Shown here piece by piece: positions 30,119 to 42,890 of a stretch of DNA of 64,000 bases. The stretch comes from Schistocerca nitens (Eukaryota > Arthropoda > Insecta > Orthoptera > Acrididae): assembly GCF_023898315.1 (NCBI RefSeq), contig NC_064621.1, positions 125,711,521 through 125,775,520 of the forward strand, written 5' to 3'. The notes under the pieces were generated by a model. That model had not been told where the DNA came from, did no database searches, and worked only from the letters and a program-made list of their open reading frames with translations. A program made the translations under genes and the position numbers. The stretch's first letter is position 1, and each line of letters begins with the position of its first letter.

Positions 30119-31356
30119 CGATCGGATACACCCAAAAGTTACACACTAACAAAGAACCCTTGGAGGGTGAAGTCACAAGTTCAATCTTTAGTAAGGTTCA
30201 TTTGAAAGTGTGGTATTATGAAAGGAAAAATATTAGCTGTTAATGACTCACCATGTGAATCAGGAGGGCGACAGAAAATGAGTGTCCGTGAGGTGCAGAG
30301 ATCTATCTTCAGTGGGATGTATATATTACTCTTCACAAAATGGACATAGTCGACATTCAGAAAATGTTCAAAACATACCATTAACTTGCACTATGAACAG
30401 TGACTGAAAAATGGCGCGCCAGAGTGACCAGAAAGGATCGCCCAACAACACTGAAGGCGAACTCTTTCGCAGTTACAAATGGTGCAGGACGTTCAGCTGG
30501 CTATCCTCTTTTAAAGAATGCATGTAGAATCATAATGGTGTTACGAGGTGATGAGAACTAATCGAATGTGATGGCATGCAACTAAATACGAAACAGTCTC
30601 TTGTGGAGCTTATCGTGAAACTGGATAGTGCGGTATATCTACGTATTATAGGCAAGAAAAAAACAAACATCCATAGGCTGAATTTGTCCAGTGGTTACAG
30701 ATGGTATGCATTGTAATATCACACACTTTTCAGGAGGGATAGTTTGCTTAAAGAAGCATAACTTTTATACACAGACCAGGAATCAAGAAAAAACTAATTA
30801 TTTTGAGCAGCTGTTGGCCATATGTATTGCTCATACCCATAACGCTAATTTTCCCACTCTTAGTTGCTGTGATGTAAATATTCCCTACTGCTCCTGTAAG
30901 ATCACGCAAACGAGGAAGAATCGTAGGGGGCAGAACACTCCAACTTTTCGCAGCACAATAAATAATTTTCCAACCAATTTACCATCCACATTAACAGTCG
31001 GCGTGTAACATCATAGCTCTTATGCTGTATGGGTTTATTTTGCTTTTGTTTCATTTAATGTTACATTGCTGTGCTTCTGTAAATGTGTTTGTTTGAATCG
31101 ATAACATAAAACTGTATACTCCTTCACTTTGATGTCATGGTTTGGTTCTATGCAAAGTAGTGTATCTGTCATTTAAATTCTTTGTCCCATTTGGAGGGAA
31201 CGAAACTTACTGTATGTAATTGTAATTTCTGTGTGAATAATTTTTTTAGAAATGTCAATATGTGCAAATGTTCTATTTTATTTAATGTATTTGGTTACTG
31301 TTATGTAAACTGCTGATCCTCACTTAGGGTTCTTAGTTAGTTTGTATGTAAAAGGT
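30119..31356. other. Spacer, nothing recognised
   Basis: The 105-codon frame at 30,691-31,008 shows no domain or neighbour support. No repeat edges were seen. Confidence 0.45.
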
Positions 31357-32760
31357 GTAGTGGTTCCCCTCGGGAACGGAACTGTGTAGCGCGCGCAAAT
31401 TGTGGTTGGCCTATGTAGAAAAGGTGGAACTGATAGTCAAAAAATGGTTCAAATGGCTCTGAGCACTATGGGACTCAACTGCTGAGGTCATTAGTCCCCT
31501 AGAACTTAGAACTAGTTAAACCTAACTAACCTAAGGACATCACAAACATCCATGCCCGAGGCAGGATTCGAACCTGCGACCGTAGCGGTCTTGCGGTTCC
31601 AGACTGCAGCGCCTTTAACCGCACGGCCACTTCGGCCGGCAACTGATAGTCAGTCGGGGACGAGCTACGAGTCGGGGATGAGCTACCAAACTGTGCACTG
31701 CCGTGTAAAAGATGCATATTGTGCTGGTTCCGAGAGAGGCTTTTTCTGCTACTTTCCAATGCCTCGGATGGATGGATAAATAGCTGGAACTATTCTGGAA
31801 TTTGTATCTATCATCACCACTAAGAAATGACAGAGTCCAGCAATTCTACCTGCAATTCCACCTACCAACATGCAGTTGCCACCACATTGCGCAATCATTG
31901 CATCGGAATACTACAATGATGTACAGTGAAGGATCAGCTTAATGGATGTGTTAGTGTGCTCAAATATAAGGTAATTTATATCTGAATTTATGTACCTACC
32001 TTGATTTTTCTCCTCATCATAACACCTCTCAGGTTCCTCTCCGTTTGAGCTAAAGTGATTACCGAGTGTTCCTACTGAAAGAACATTAAAGACCAGTGTT
32101 TTTTTTTTAAATTAATGCCTCTTGAACATAGTAAAGAGAAAGTTAAAGTTAATGTGGCAAGAGAGTGAGTTAAAGTTAATGATGCTTGCTGAAAATAATT
32201 TTCCTAGTAAAACTGCTTATTAATGTGTTGTTGCCAACTTCAAATTAGAAGTTCTTAAGACTGAGGCTTATAAAGTTTTGCTTAGTAAATGATCACATTA
32301 CTGCCTGTTGTAAATCGCAGAAGGTGAGTCAGTATCTTACATATATGTTAATTTTGTGTCTCACTGTAGTAAAAGTGGAAAGCTGCAGTTGTGAAACGTT
32401 ATATACTCATGTTTGCTAAGTGTTTGTCTCTCTTGTGTATTAGAGGTGCATATTAATAGTATAAAAGGATCCACAGTTTGTCTATTGTGTTAATGCTCGG
32501 TAACAAGTAACGGAAAGACCACTAATTATAAAAACCATAATTTCTTTAAGCCCTGAAAGTAATAGTGTGTTTCGGTATCTCTTATAATTTTGCTAATAGT
32601 TTATGCTGCTCTAACTGTTAGTTTCAATCTTACCGTAAACATATGTATGTGTCAGAGTTCACTGCACTCGCGTGTGACAAAGTATAGGTTGTGTTTATCC
32701 ATTAAAGTTACTAATAACTATTTTCTTGAACGAGAATGTTAATCATTCTCTTGCCTAGTT
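31357..32760 (+). mobile_element. Possible solo LTR or LTR-leader fossil (tentative)
   Basis: The block starts TGTAGTGGTTCCCCTCGG and is followed at about 32,763 by TGGCGACC, a primer-binding-site-like word. It includes a TATA-like TATAAAAGG near 32,460. A SINE is inserted at 31,440-31,640. No second LTR and no coding part could be tied to it, so this is only a suggestion; if correct it is old and incomplete. Confidence 0.25.
31440..31640 (-). mobile_element. tRNA-headed SINE with a 12-bp target duplication
   Basis: Complete minus-strand copy from AAAATGGTTCAAATGGCTCT to the head GGCCACTTCGGCCGGC, flanked by AACTGATAGTCA at 31,428-31,439 and 31,641-31,652. Confidence 0.94.
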
Positions 32761-33198
32761 AGGCTGGCGACCGTTTTCTTTATCCGTTGAACGGTGCAGA
32801 TAGGCAAAATTTTGTTTGTTACTGTTCGAATATTTACGTAATTCTGACTTTCATTTCCGATAAGCCATTTCCGTTAGGTACAACACGGTCAACCTAGCAA
32901 AATTCCTCTCAGAGGGTAACACTGTTCTGTTGCTTTATACCATAATTGTTTTAACTAGATAATTATATTTCACGACCTGCCTCCTACTTTAAGGTTATGG
33001 TATAGCAGTAGCAGTTAGGACTGTTATAGGCGTAGTTGTATAAAAATGTGTTAGGGCATTGATATTAGATGATCTTGATTAAATTCTTTTGGTACCTTTG
33101 ATTTTCAGGGTTCCATATGCATTTCCTCTTCAAATCCTGACCGGTCGGAGTTGAAAAATTCCTTACTGAACGAGTTTGTTTATCTCATCTGCAAAGTT
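32761..33198. other. Spacer, nothing recognised
   Basis: AT-rich stretch without supported features after the possible LTR. Confidence 0.4.
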
Positions 33199-34031
33199 TC
33201 AGGGAGATTCCACAGTTTGCTGTGCACCATCAAGTTGACGCTTTGTTTGAAATGCTTCATATTTTGTAGCACTGTTTGAATCACTGTAATCTATGTCGCG
33301 CAATTTGATGTACACGACGTAGTAGGCCACTATCGTGCACATCTCGTAAATTGTTCGAGCGTCCTTGAAACGCAAAAACACCAGTTCTTGTAACAAGTGC
33401 CTTTAGTCCTCGGTTGAAGATTCGTAGTTTTTCTTATGCACTACACGGTCATATTGGGGCGGATTAATTTGAAATCTGTTCGCAAAAGTTTTTTTGCTAT
33501 TCTGCGGATGGACTTCCATGTACGTAACTGTATTTAGTACCCTTTCGTTGGGCAACGGTTGTTCTTCGCTACGTTTCACGGAAGACGGCTTTTGTTGCTG
33601 CCCGTCCGACAGGGTGGTGAACCACATGGATTGACACCTTCAGCATCACTTTCACTTGTTCACTTGTTTCATGTACGTTGCCCGCACAGTCGACCATAAA
33701 TGACACCACACATTCCACTGACTCATCTTGCAGAAACGCTAATATTCCATGTGCCACTTTTTTCGCACTCTGCGAAATTCCTTCGCTTCCTTTCAGTCGA
33801 AATGTCAACTTTGTCAGCTGTTGTTGCTGATGTAATGGAAGGTAAGCTTCGTTTATCGTTGCCATATCTCTGATTTGCATCAACATCACTAACAACTCTA
33901 AGCGATTCAACTAACGCTCGTGCTAGGCTCGCCGCTGAATACCTACAGTCCCTTCCCCTTTTGCCATTAGCAACCAATATTCTGGTTGCATGGTAGACAA
34001 CATGCGGGGCCTCGAAAGCGGTAAACAGCAT
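33199..34031 (-). pseudogene. Unrecognised minus-strand coding-like region (several frames)
   Basis: Four consecutive or overlapping minus-strand frames (34,031-33,723; 33,910-33,569; 33,627-33,403; 33,396-33,199) read with protein-like composition, for example a Gln-rich stretch HQQQQLTKLTFRLKG and MWFTTLSDGQQQKPSS. No domain is recognised. The switching between frames suggests a decayed gene or element ORF rather than a live host gene. It lies directly downstream, in minus orientation, of the Tc1 element at 34,060-35,490 but does not resemble a transposase. Confidence 0.3.
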
Positions 34032-34199
34032 TGCCCTTTTACGACTTCGCAGTCAAGTGGTTCCTTGAAATACATAAAAAAAGGACGCACTACGGAGGAA
34101 CAACCAAATTGGACGAAAATCAGTGGACGTGATGTAAATGTACTGACATAAGATTAAATATTCAGAAAAATTTGATGATTTATTCAACAGAAACAGTTT

Positions 34200-35380
34200 C
34201 ACATATTGAGTAAGTGAATAACGCGATGATCCACCTCTGGGCAATGTGCAAATAGCTACTCGGCTTGGCATTAGTTTATAGAGTGGCTAGCCGGCCAATG
34301 TGGCCGAACGGTTCTAGGCGCTTCAGTCCGGAACCGCGCTGCTGCTACGGTCGCAGGTTCGAATCCTACCTCGGGCATGGATGTGTGTGATAACCTAACG
34401 TTAGTTATGTTTAAGTAGTTCTAAGTCTATGGGACTGATGACCTCAGATGTTAAGTCCCATAGTGCTCAGAGACATTTGAACCATAGAGAGGCTGGATGT
34501 CTTCCTGAGGGATATAGTGGCAAATTCTGCGCGATAGCTCGTCAAAATCCCGAGCAGGCTGCAGGGCCTTAACATAATGCTGCAAATTTTCTCGGTTGGT
34601 GAAGAATCCGTCGACCTTGCTGACCGAGATAGCGTTTGGCGAGCACGAAGACCATTTGGATTCAGGTCAGGACTCAGTGGAGGCCAGTCCATTACAGAAA
34701 TGTTACTGCCGTGTAACCACTTCGCCACAGGCCGTGCATTATGAACAGGTACTCGATCGTGTTGAAAGATGCACCACACCTTAACACCACCGCCTCCGAA
34801 ATGTACTGTTAACAGTACACACGCTGGCAGACGACGATCACTGGGCATTCGCCATACTCACACGCTGCCATCCGAACGCCACATTGTGTACCGTGATTCG
34901 TTACTCCACACGTTTCTCCACTTTTCAGTTGTCAAATGTTTACGCTCCTTACACCAAGCGAGGCGTCGTTTGGCATTTACCGGCGTGATGTGTGGCTTAT
35001 GAGCAGCCGCTAGACCATGAAATCCAAGTGTTCTCACCTCCCGCCCAACTGTAATAGTACTTGCAGTGGATCCTGATGCAGTTTGGTATTCCTGTGTGGT
35101 GGTCTGTATAGATGTCTGCCTATTACGCATTACGACCCTCTTCAACTGTCGGCGGTCTCTGTCAGTCCACAGACGAGGTCGGCCTAACGCTTTTGAGCTA
35201 TACGTGTCCTTTCACGCTTTCACTTCACTATCACATCGGGAACAGTGGACATAGGGATGTTCATGAGTGTGGAAATCTCGTGTACAGACGTATGACACAT
35301 GTGACACCCAATCACCTGACCACGTCCGAAGTCCGTGAGTTCCGCGGAGCGCCCCATTCTGCTCTCTCACCATGTCTAAT
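34200..35380 (-). pseudogene. Tc1-type transposase, broken and split by a SINE
   Basis: From the right: an N-terminal HTH region (RSAELTDFGRGQVIGC, then GRPRLWTDRDRRQLKRVVM) between about 35,380 and 35,130, then the central part KHLTTEKWRNVWSNESRYT where the first catalytic position (usually SDES) reads SNES, then HFGGGGVKVWCIFQHD, PVHNARPVAKWL, and the third motif DWPPLSPDLNPNG. A frame change follows that motif; the C-terminal portion (ENLQHYVKALQPARDFDELS) is in another frame and runs into the SINE. Loss of the first Asp and the frame changes make it inactive. Confidence 0.82.
34289..34483 (+). mobile_element. tRNA-headed SINE inside the Tc1 element
   Basis: Complete copy from the CCGGCCAATGTGGCCGAACG head to AGACATTTGAACC, flanked by ATAGAG(T/A)GGCT at 34,278-34,288 and 34,484-34,494 (one mismatch). 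Confidence 0.9.
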
Positions 35381-35964
35381 GACTACTGGTCTCTGCTATG
35401 GAGCTCCTGGTAATAGGTGGCAGCACAACGCACCTAATATGAAAAATGTATGGTTTTGGGGGCGTGCGGATACTTTTGATCACATAGTGTAGTTTTACGC
35501 ATTTACTTGTCAACAATCATCGCAAACTGTAGTTTAGGACATTTTGTTTGAACACTAAAGCGCATTAAAAATAAGTTAAGAAACGCCACTGGACGAGAAC
35601 GTCTAAACGACGTACCCTTAATGAACACGGAATGTTATTTGCTTAGAAAGACTGATCTGACTAGTGTTATCTCTAAATGTGCCGAAATTAAATCCAGGAA
35701 GTTCTTTTGTAAAGTGCTATTTTATATCCTAAACTATGAGGCCTAAAGGAAAGCAAGAGCATTTGCTACCTACCGTGCTCTGGCTTCATACTGTGCTGAG
35801 TCCTTCGATAGGAAAATGTTCTCGGTGTATTTATTTGTGTAATAACCAGCATACTCTGTGCAAATATGTGTGCGAGTGTGTTCTCAATTCTGACAGAGAG
35901 GAAAACAGAAACTATCAAGTGCTCACAGGTAGTGTAGTGCTCTCCTTGCTAAGCATCTCTGGAC

Positions 35965-36126
35965 AGCCGGCCTGTGTGGCCGAGCGGTTCAAGGCGCTTC
36001 AGTCTGGATCCGCGCGACCGCTACGGTCGCAGGTTCGAATCCTACCTCGGGCATGGATGTGTGTAATGTCCTTAGGTTAGTCAGGTTTAAGTAGTTCTAA
36101 GTGCTCAGAGCCATTTGAACCATTTG
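35965..36126 (+). mobile_element. tRNA-headed SINE, internally shortened, 11-bp target duplication
   Basis: Head GCCGGCCTGTGTGGCCGAGC. The body jumps from TAAGTAGTTCTAAGT directly to GCTCAGAGCCATTTGAACC, missing about 35 bp. It is flanked by ATCTCTGGACA at 35,954-35,964 and 36,127-36,137. Confidence 0.92.
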
Positions 36127-36137
36127 ATCTCTGGACA

Positions 36138-36888
36138 AATTTAGCAAAACGCTCCTTTGCATATCAGAGGGTTCTCTCTCCGAAGTATTGGCTGTGGGAT
36201 TCTCATCCACTCTCCAAAAAAACCGTGTCCTCAAGACATAAGGTGCTGGTGGGGCTTTTTGAACGGCCCTCTGGGTTCCATTATCGAATTAGTAAGCCTG
36301 AATGTTCCTTAGAACAGGCTTTGGTACGATTTATGTTTCGATTGGTGAAAGCAGATGCTTCTTATTTCTTAGAAAATCGCTTTATTAATTTTACTGGACG
36401 CCTCAGAGTGTTCCTCGCTTCTAATCACAGAACTCTTTCTATTAATTTATGGTAGTGTTTCATCTTGACTCCTTTATACCAATACCGACCATGTGCTACC
36501 TCTACTCGTTTCCTTTAGTTGAGAAACATTCCACATTTATTTAAGAGAAAATAAGCATTCTGAAGAATGATGTAGCATTGCCGCCTTATCGTGTATGGAA
36601 CATCTGACACTAGAGACAAGATTTTGCATGAGGTAAATAAAGAACAGATTTAATCACTATAGGGTGTGTGTCAACGCGTTTCCGCAAAACGTAGATGGCA
36701 AAAAGATAACCGACAAGGTAGGAGGTTTGATGATTGTAGTTGAACAACTATCCATACGTCGTGAAGGGGATTCCGACCGCACGCGTCGAACAGATATTAA
36801 CGAGAGTAAAGAGGTCCAATCACTCTTGTCAGTTAAAGAAATCCAATTGTAAATAAACTGTATGCATCGGAGGCGCTGTGTCACGGCA
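36138..36888. other. Spacer, nothing recognised
   Basis: The open frames at 36,225-36,455 and 36,664-36,852 have no recognised domain. Confidence 0.45.
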
Positions 36889-37125
36889 GGAAGGAAGGAA
36901 GATCGCTTTTAACATCCCGTCGACATCGACGTCGCATTGCGTCGAGGATGGAGAAATAAATCGTCCGTGTCCTTTCCTAGGAACCATCCTGGCATTTTCC
37001 TGGAGCAAATTTAGAAAAATCGTGGAAAACTTAAATTTGGATGGTTGGACGCCGGTTTGAACCGTTGGCCTCCCTAATGCGAATCCCGTGTGATAACGAC
37101 TGCGCCACCTCGCTTGGTCGAAGTG
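36889..37125 (-). mobile_element. SINE-like repeat of a second family
   Basis: It opens with GGAAGGAAGGAAGATCGCTT and TTAACATCCCGTCGACATCG, contains CCTTTCCTAGGAACCATCCTGGCATTT, and ends in a tRNA-like portion (GGTTTGAACCGTTGGCCTCC, TAACGACTGCGCCACCTCGC). From established familiarity this layout matches an abundant orthopteran tRNA-derived repeat that differs from the main SINE here. No target duplication was found. Confidence 0.6.
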
Positions 37126-37600
37126 TAACCTCCAGCAAAAGACTAGTCGTGGCAATGACGTGCGAGATGACTCAAGATAGAGAAAGTGCGAGGCTTATAA
37201 CAGAGGTAATCGAAGATGCACAAGGAAGAAAGAACTGCGGGACGTCGAAGACAGGATACACCGTATACGGAAAACACCACTGCGTTCATAAGTGGATGAG
37301 TACAACGCCCAATATGATTTCTTGTTGGGATGTGTATGTTAATTCAGCCCCAACATGCACGGTAGGAGAAATCTTGTTTCCACTACAGTTCAATAAAATG
37401 GGTGGCAGTTTGCACTCTAGTTATTATTAATTAAACACTTGCGTAATGTGTCGAAACAATAACAGAATGTGACAACACAATAAGAAAGAACCAGCAACAT
37501 TTACATTAATAGTTATGATCCAAAATTGTACTCAAGTTTGGTATCAGTATGATGTTTGGTACTTGACGTCCCATACCTAATACAATAAAATCTAATAACT
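37126..37600. other. Spacer, nothing recognised
   Basis: No supported gene or repeat before the left arm of the fold-back at 37,601. Confidence 0.45.
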
Positions 37601-38027
37601 TGCACGCTGATATGAAACTTCCTGGCAGTTTAAAACTTTGAAGCGAACGGGATCTCAAAGTCAGGATCTATGCCTCCGTAGACAAGTACGATTGAAGTAT
37701 CAAGCACAACTCGAGAACCGTCCTCACAGCTTGTAAGTAGGCTGTTTAGGTTTTTATGTTGGTAACGACACGTAGCGCTCTGAATGAAAATCACTGACTA
37801 TACTGTGTGCAGTCTGTGGCTGGTTGGACTCGTTGTTGGAATATTCGCTAGTGTAGTGTTGGGCAGTTGGATGTGAACAGCGCGTAGCGTTGGGCAGTTG
37901 GAGGTGAGCCGCCTGCAGTGGTGGATGTGGAGAGAGAGATGCCAGAGTTTTGAGAGGTTGCTATAAGCGGACGATCTGGACGAGTGTCCGCCAGAAAAAG
38001 GAAATTTGTAAGACTGGATGTCATGAA

Positions 38028-38030
<3 letters not shown>

Positions 38031-38100
<70 letters not shown>
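38031..38100. repeat. (AT)35 microsatellite in the left arm
   Basis: Pure AT dinucleotide run of 70 bases; the right arm has only a short ATATATAT at the matching place, so the run expanded after the arms formed. Confidence 0.95.
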
Positions 38101-38104
<4 letters not shown>

Positions 38105-38879
38105 ACTTCTGAACATTAATGAGGTAAATACATTGTTTGTTCTCTATCATAATCTTTCATTAGTTAGTGCCTTCAGTAGCTTGAATCTTTTATTTAGCTG
38201 GAAGTATTGGCGCTCGCCGTATTGCAGTAGTTCGAATAACGAAAATGTTTGTGAGGTAAATGATTCATGAAAGGTGTAGGTTATTTTAGTGAGAGCCATT
38301 CTTTTGTAGTGATTATCGAAAGTCAGATTGCGTAGCGCTAAAAATATTGTGTGTCAGTTTAGTGATGATCAGAATAAGTAAAGAGAGAAATGTCTGCGTA
38401 CGTTCAGTTTTGCTTTGCTGTTTGAAAATCAAATAACGTAAGAGGTTTACGAGCACAGTCTTTCGTAATTTTTCTGAAGGGGACGTTTCATATGTCGTCC
38501 CTTAGCCGAGGATACCTCAGTGGAATCTTCTGATTTTTTTCTTGTAGTTTGTGTAATTAGTGTAGTTATTGTTTATTGCTAGCGCATAATTGTAGAGAGA
38601 ATTTCCTTTGTAACAACATACTCCTCAAACGTTGCACTGTTGATGACAGTATATAGGTACTTTGCATTCCTGACGATTTTGTTAATGAGCTCATCTGGAG
38701 ACTCATTTCAGCTACGCACAATTCGGTCCACGAAAATGTTATCATTCTCTTCGGACGACTTGTTATTTTAACAGTATGGAAAAGAGAATTCGGAGAGGCT
38801 TATCTGTAAACTTTGAAAAAAAGCTAAACCATCCACCATTCCACATCGTGCTTCGTTGTTTCCTATAATTCCTTCTAAT

Positions 38880-39450
38880 TTAAAAGAATTTGCTGCTGTT
38901 GATCTCTTGGGACCCCTTGTCAGAACATCGAATGGATTTGCGTACGTACTAGTAGCTGTTGAACTTACTACAAAATTTGTTTCTTTCACTCCATTACTTA
39001 AAGCCACTCTACGGACTGTATCCAACGCCTAGGTTAAAAATTTCTTATGTGAAGTTGGACACATTGCTAAAGTCATTTCAGATAACGGACCGCAATTCAG
39101 ATCTGCTGTTTGGTCACACATGCTTCGGAATCATAAAATCAAACCTGTTTTTATTTCATTGTACTCACCACATTGTAACTCGTCTGAACGGATTTTGAAG
39201 GAAAACAATAAGCTTTGCAGACTTTATTGTCACAGAGAGCATCAGTATTGGGACAGATATTTACACTTATTTACTTATTTCAAAACGTGCTCAATGAAAT
39301 CCCTCATGACTCCACTGCTTTACCACCTATTCTTGTACTGAAGAATGAAGAACCACCAAACAGAATCAGAGAGCTTGTACCTTTCCCGAATACACGTAAA
39401 CTTCGACACAAAGACGTAATTGATTTAGCTATAAATTCTGCTGCAGACAA
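38880..39450 (+). pseudogene. Integrase-like fossil (rve fold) inside the fold-back
   Basis: The short frames read as a retroviral-type integrase core: DLLGPLVRTSNGFAYVLVAV with the first Asp region, then ISDNGPQFRSAV with the second, followed by a plausible third acidic region. The C-terminal part continues to about 39,680 without a clear frame. Family: Ty3/Gypsy-type LTR element or a DNA transposon that captured such an integrase. The copy is broken in several places and is treated as a fossil. Confidence 0.7.
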
Positions 39451-41642
39451 GTAGAAAACTACACGGTAAATCAAATGGAAAGAAACTATATATTGGTCAG
39501 AAAGTTCTCATTAAAGTTCATTCATTGTCACATAAGAAGAAACACTTGAGTCACAAATTCTTTCTGATTTACAATGGACCTTACAGAATCCGACGTATAC
39601 CACATGATAATTGCATTGAACTCTGCGTACTAGGAAGGGTACCTATTTCACAAGTAAAACCGCTTATTGAGAGATAATTTGCTTTCTGAATCAGTCATCG
39701 CTACAAGATTTCTACTTCACGTTACTAGTACGCTTCGTCACACTTTGGAACTGTTAACATGCAACAATGTTTTGAAGTTAACTATCCAGTCAAGAACCTA
39801 GGAAACTTATTTAGGAACAGACGACACAGTGTTATTATCTGTACATTCTTGCTTGTTAGTTGCACGATTACGTAACGACTATATGGCTTACATGCTTAGA
39901 ACGTATACTGCTAATGAGATTTTAATGCAACGTTTTGGTTTACTTCGAAATACATTCTGGATTTAAAGTATTTTCTGAGAGATTACAGATGACTTAGCAT
40001 TTGGTTTGTTTCACAGCTACACGATTATATCAAGTCGCTATTAATGAGTGACACAATTTACAGTGTTGCTTTTACGCTGTATCTGTTTTATATCTGCACA
40101 GTTTTTCTGTATTATTCTGGAAAGTAAAACATGTTGTAGTAGTAACTTTTATGGTATAGTTACAATGAGACAGCCTTTTCTGTAGCACAACAGTACGTTA
40201 CAGTATAGTACTTTCTTGATCACGGCAATAAGCGTAATAACTACAATATCTATATGCATAGCATTTCACTTTTGTTTATGACAAGGTAAGTAGGTAAGTA
40301 CATTGACTTCTACAGAATTTTGCTTATGGACCTTCGATAATTACGACACTTGGCACATTTTTTTACTGTTAAGTGATGACAGAAATTATCTTACAGCAAG
40401 ATGCACAGTTTAGCGCTACAGGAAACGCATTTGAGTGATTAACTCGTGTACTTGGAACATTTCTGGAAAGATTCTTGAATTACAAAGATATAAAGAAGGT
40501 TTTCGGTGAGACGTTTTATTTCGTCGCTGTAAGCTGCAACGCCTGAGGGTACAATTACATTAATCCTCGGGGGGTACACGCTTACTTTGTGTACTAAGCA
40601 TGTGGCAAGCGCTAGGAGCCCTAGCTAATATGGTATTTGCTTATAAAATTTTACACATTGGTACCATACTTCTGTAACAAAGAATTACTCAGCTACCTGA
40701 TTATTTAACAGAGAAACAAACATTTTTTTACTACGTCGGTGACACATGTTTACGCAATTTCACAGTTGGATAACTTCACACTTATGAAATTGTATTTTGT
40801 CTGCACTTAGTGAACTGTTCATATTTTTTTGGAACCATTGTGATGCTACGAGAGCTTTGAATGATGTATTTTGTATGGAGGTAGATAACACTATTGAAAC
40901 GAGCAGACAATTTTTTTTAGGTTTTGAAATTATTGAAGAAAGTTACATCGTTTGTGAGATTTGACTAAGGTGTTATGTTATTATAATTGTGACACTGATG
41001 TGTATTATGCTGCTGAGATACGTTTATGATCAATAAGATGATGCTATGTGAGGAATATGATTATGTTTCTATATGTATATGAATAATGAGTAGAGGTTAG
41101 GGATTCTGATTTGTGAAAAGGATGTTGGAAACCGAAATCGTACTTTAAGACATGCATCTATGTACTACAACACTGCTATTCATGAGATTTCGCTTCTACA
41201 CATTTCTACTCTAATTTTTCGTCCTGTAAAATTTTATTTGTATCAGACTCACTGTAGTGGAAACTACTGTTGTAAATATTTCGGTAAGGAAGGTAGGTGA
41301 CCTTGATGTAATGCATTGTAGGTGCTCAGCTGTGCGACAGTTGCCTGGAAAAAAGACATTAGTGTGGGCCTTTCAGAGGCACAAGTGGAGAGAAAAAGAG
41401 GCCATTAACCTCACTATTGACATTTCTTTGTAGAAAGCATCGCAAATACGACACACTTGTACTTGAAACCATATGATTACAGTTTGGAGCTCGTAATTTC
41501 TGATATTTACTGAAACGCATAATGAAATTATGAGAAATATTTTACGTCTTTACACCTGATTATGACTGTCTGTCTAGTTGATAGATTTTTTTACTGCCTT
41601 ATGAAATGCTATACGCCTAGTGAATGACGTTTCAATGCTTTG

Positions 41643-41645
<3 letters not shown>

Positions 41646-41694
<49 letters not shown>
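41646..41694. repeat. (AT)n microsatellite
   Basis: About 24 AT repeats in the interior of the fold-back. Confidence 0.95.
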
Positions 41695-41696
<2 letters not shown>

Positions 41697-41764
41697 TTGC
41701 TCATTTTGTTTAATATCTAGTTTCTAGTTTAACTGCAGCATTGGTTAAAATAAAATTTGTAGGT

Positions 41765-41886
41765 GTACTAATATCACTATTTTCTGTCTATAGATGCAGT
41801 AAATAACAATTTTATGATCTACTCTCTTGAAAAAGGGAGCACAAATAGAAATTTGCCTTCACAGGATTTACATATATAACTTTTTG
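41765..41886 (+). repeat. 122-bp direct repeat, left copy
   Basis: Nearly identical (about one difference seen) to 42,769-42,890; starts GTACTAATATCACTATTTTC, ends TAACTTTTTG. The copies are 1,004 bp apart within the fold-back interior. Confidence 0.9.
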
Positions 41887-42768
41887 ACGACTTGTTAACT
41901 TGTTTGATAGAGTAAGTTATCGTTATGCATCACTCTAGTGTTAAGATGCGACGTAGGTATTAAGGTGTAAATAGACATTGCCTATCTTTACTGTAATATT
42001 TTTTCTGTTTGAGCTTTATCATGTTTAGGTATAAGATATTGCATTTGCTGCTGCTGCTGTTTGCCAGGCATGGTGCCACTGAATTTCACATCGTGTTACT
42101 CTGTTAACCCAGTTTTACTACTGATTTATTTTTCTTGTTGCTGCACATTGGCTCATATTAGTTGTAATGTTGCATTTATTTTGCTAATTTAGATATACTG
42201 CCACTTCTTTTACCAATTGGCATTTTTTTTGCCATTGCTGTTTGTGTTAATTACTTTGTGCTGCTGCATTGCCTCGTTCTTTGGTTTATGCATCTGAGCT
42301 CAGTAGATTTAAGTTAGCTTAAGATAGGGTAGGCTATATAAGAGAATTAATTGTGATGAATTGGAAGAAATGCATTGAGAAGCTATAAGAAAAAAAGGTT
42401 TGGCCAAAAAAGTGTACAATGAAAAACAATTTTTTTGAAAGAGTATATGAACAAAAAATTAGAATTTAGGGACAACAGGTTTAGATAGAATTTTCTTGGA
42501 AACAAATGATGAGGTAAGACAATTGAAAATAAATAATGAGGTAATAAATATGTGAACATATAAATACAGAAATCATGCTTGAATAGGATTTTTTTGTGAG
42601 AACAAATGTTGAAATAAGAGGAAAGATCTATGGAATGAAGCTTTAGGTTGGACTGCAGTACCAAATGTTACACTGAAAACAAACCCTATCCTTTCCTTTT
42701 GTGTTATTCCGCTATGTGTTTGTTTACCCTTGTGTATTTGTGTTCCTCCTGTCCTTATGAGTTTATCT

Positions 42769-42890
42769 GTACTAATATCACTATTTTCTGTCTATAGATG
42801 CAGTAAATAACAATTTTATGATCTACTCTCTTGAAAAAGGGAGCACAAATAGAAATTTGCCTTCACAGGATTTACATATGTAACTTTTTG
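42769..42890 (+). repeat. 122-bp direct repeat, right copy
   Basis: Counterpart of 41,765-41,886. Confidence 0.9.

Larger units (their letters stand above)
34060..35490 (-). mobile_element. Tc1-like transposon, interrupted by a SINE
   Basis: The right end reads on the minus strand CACTATGTGATCAAAAGTAT, a Tc1-style terminus, with TA at 35,490. Transposase-coding DNA extends left to 34,489, is split by the SINE at 34,289-34,483, and continues to the C-terminus and 3' part near 34,060. A left terminus matching the right one was not found. Confidence 0.75.

Noticed and set aside
38031-38100. Alternating AT run as a possible origin or regulatory site
   Set aside because: A pure microsatellite in one arm of a repeat; the other arm lacks the expansion, so no conserved function is indicated.
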